DNA of 64,000 bases, from the NCBI GenBank assembly GCA_034509425.1, contig JAVTVJ010000452.1, forward strand, positions 1,426,001 through 1,490,000, given 5' to 3'. The notes beneath the pieces were generated by a model. The model saw nothing but the letters and a program-made list of their open reading frames with translations. It had not been told where the DNA came from and made no database searches. Shown here in pieces: positions 63,856-64,000 of this stretch. The position numbers and the translations under genes were made by a program. The DNA is from Eopsaltria australis (lineage: Eukaryota; Chordata; Aves; Passeriformes; Petroicidae). Position 1 is the stretch's first letter. Each line of letters opens with the position of its first letter.

Positions 63856-64000
63856 TGCAGTGGGTTGACCCTAGCCAGCAACCAAGAACCCACTCAACTG
63901 CTTGTTCATTTCCCTTTCCCTGTAGTATGAGGAGAAACTAGACAGTGAAAATATTCATGAATTGGGATTGAAACAATCTAACAGTTGAAGCAAAAGCTGA
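63856..64000 (-). mobile_element. Edge of an ERVL-type LTR, cut by the window end
   Basis: TGCAGTGGGTTGACCCTAGCCAG is close to the reverse complement of the right end of the LTR at 15026 (TGTAGTGGGTTGACACTGG). Further right, TTGGGATTGAAACAATCTAACAGTTGAAGCA aligns with TTGAGATAAGGACAATTTAATAATTGAAAAT of the LTR at 62491. It is thus the 3' end of a minus-sense LTR related to both. The rest and the TSD partner of the preceding GCTTA lie beyond the window. Confidence 0.75.

Noticed and set aside
62491..64000. A small provirus bounded by the two LTRs
   Set aside because: The sequence between is 770 bp without retroviral frames, the LTRs differ, and the first one has its own TSD.
1..64000. CRISPR array, bacterial operon, phage or plasmid content
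   Set aside because: No regular spacer-repeat array, no dense gene packing and no ribosome-binding sites; composition and repeats are avian nuclear.

Overview
This window looks like AT-rich nuclear DNA from a bird. The evidence is a set of chicken-repeat-1 (CR1) LINE 3' fragments, most carrying the family's terminal octamer-like repeat, together with several long terminal repeats of avian endogenous retrovirus families. The LTR types suggest a neoavian bird, probably a songbird; that narrower placement rests on remembered families and is inference. I found no convincing protein-coding exon, tRNA, rRNA, CRISPR array or bacterial-type operon. The longest open frames outside repeats are 191 and 145 codons and have no recognisable domain, so the window is best read as intergenic or intronic DNA.

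Layout. 1-13.3 kb: mostly unassigned sequence with a G-rich/purine tract (2.8 kb), a CR1 3' end (5.5 kb), a 10-bp tandem repeat (7.1 kb), an alternating purine-pyrimidine tract (9.95 kb) and a T28 run (12.96 kb). 13.3-15.0 kb: an old ERVL-type LTR, split by a younger, CpG-rich, inverted 626-bp LTR with a perfect 6-bp target-site duplication (TSD). 15.0-18.7 kb: two diverged copies of an unnamed dispersed repeat, a CR1 fragment and a perfect 12-bp-stem hairpin. 25.0-25.7 kb: a clean 638-bp solo LTR with 6-bp TSDs. 27.8-29.2 kb: two CR1 pieces, the second about 450 bp and still retaining a readable piece of its reverse-transcriptase ORF tail. 38.7 kb: the only plus-strand CR1 3' end. 43.0-44.1 kb: a second ERVL-type LTR of the same family as the one at 13.3 kb. 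46.1-47.0 kb: a CR1 copy interrupted by a 616-bp solo LTR, with TSDs showing the exact break. 47.0-62.5 kb: 15.4 kb with only simple repeats. 62.5-64.0 kb: a 597-bp ERVL-type solo LTR with 5-bp TSDs, then the edge of another LTR running off the window end.

There is no gene network to describe. The readable biology is the insertion history: three related class II (6-bp TSD) solo LTRs, two of them nested in older elements, and four ERVL-like LTRs, none with internal gag/pol/env sequence beside it. I found no new biological system. The best leads are the two datable nested insertions, the uncatalogued repeat pair, an antisense open frame shared by two LTR copies, and the long transposon-poor interval.
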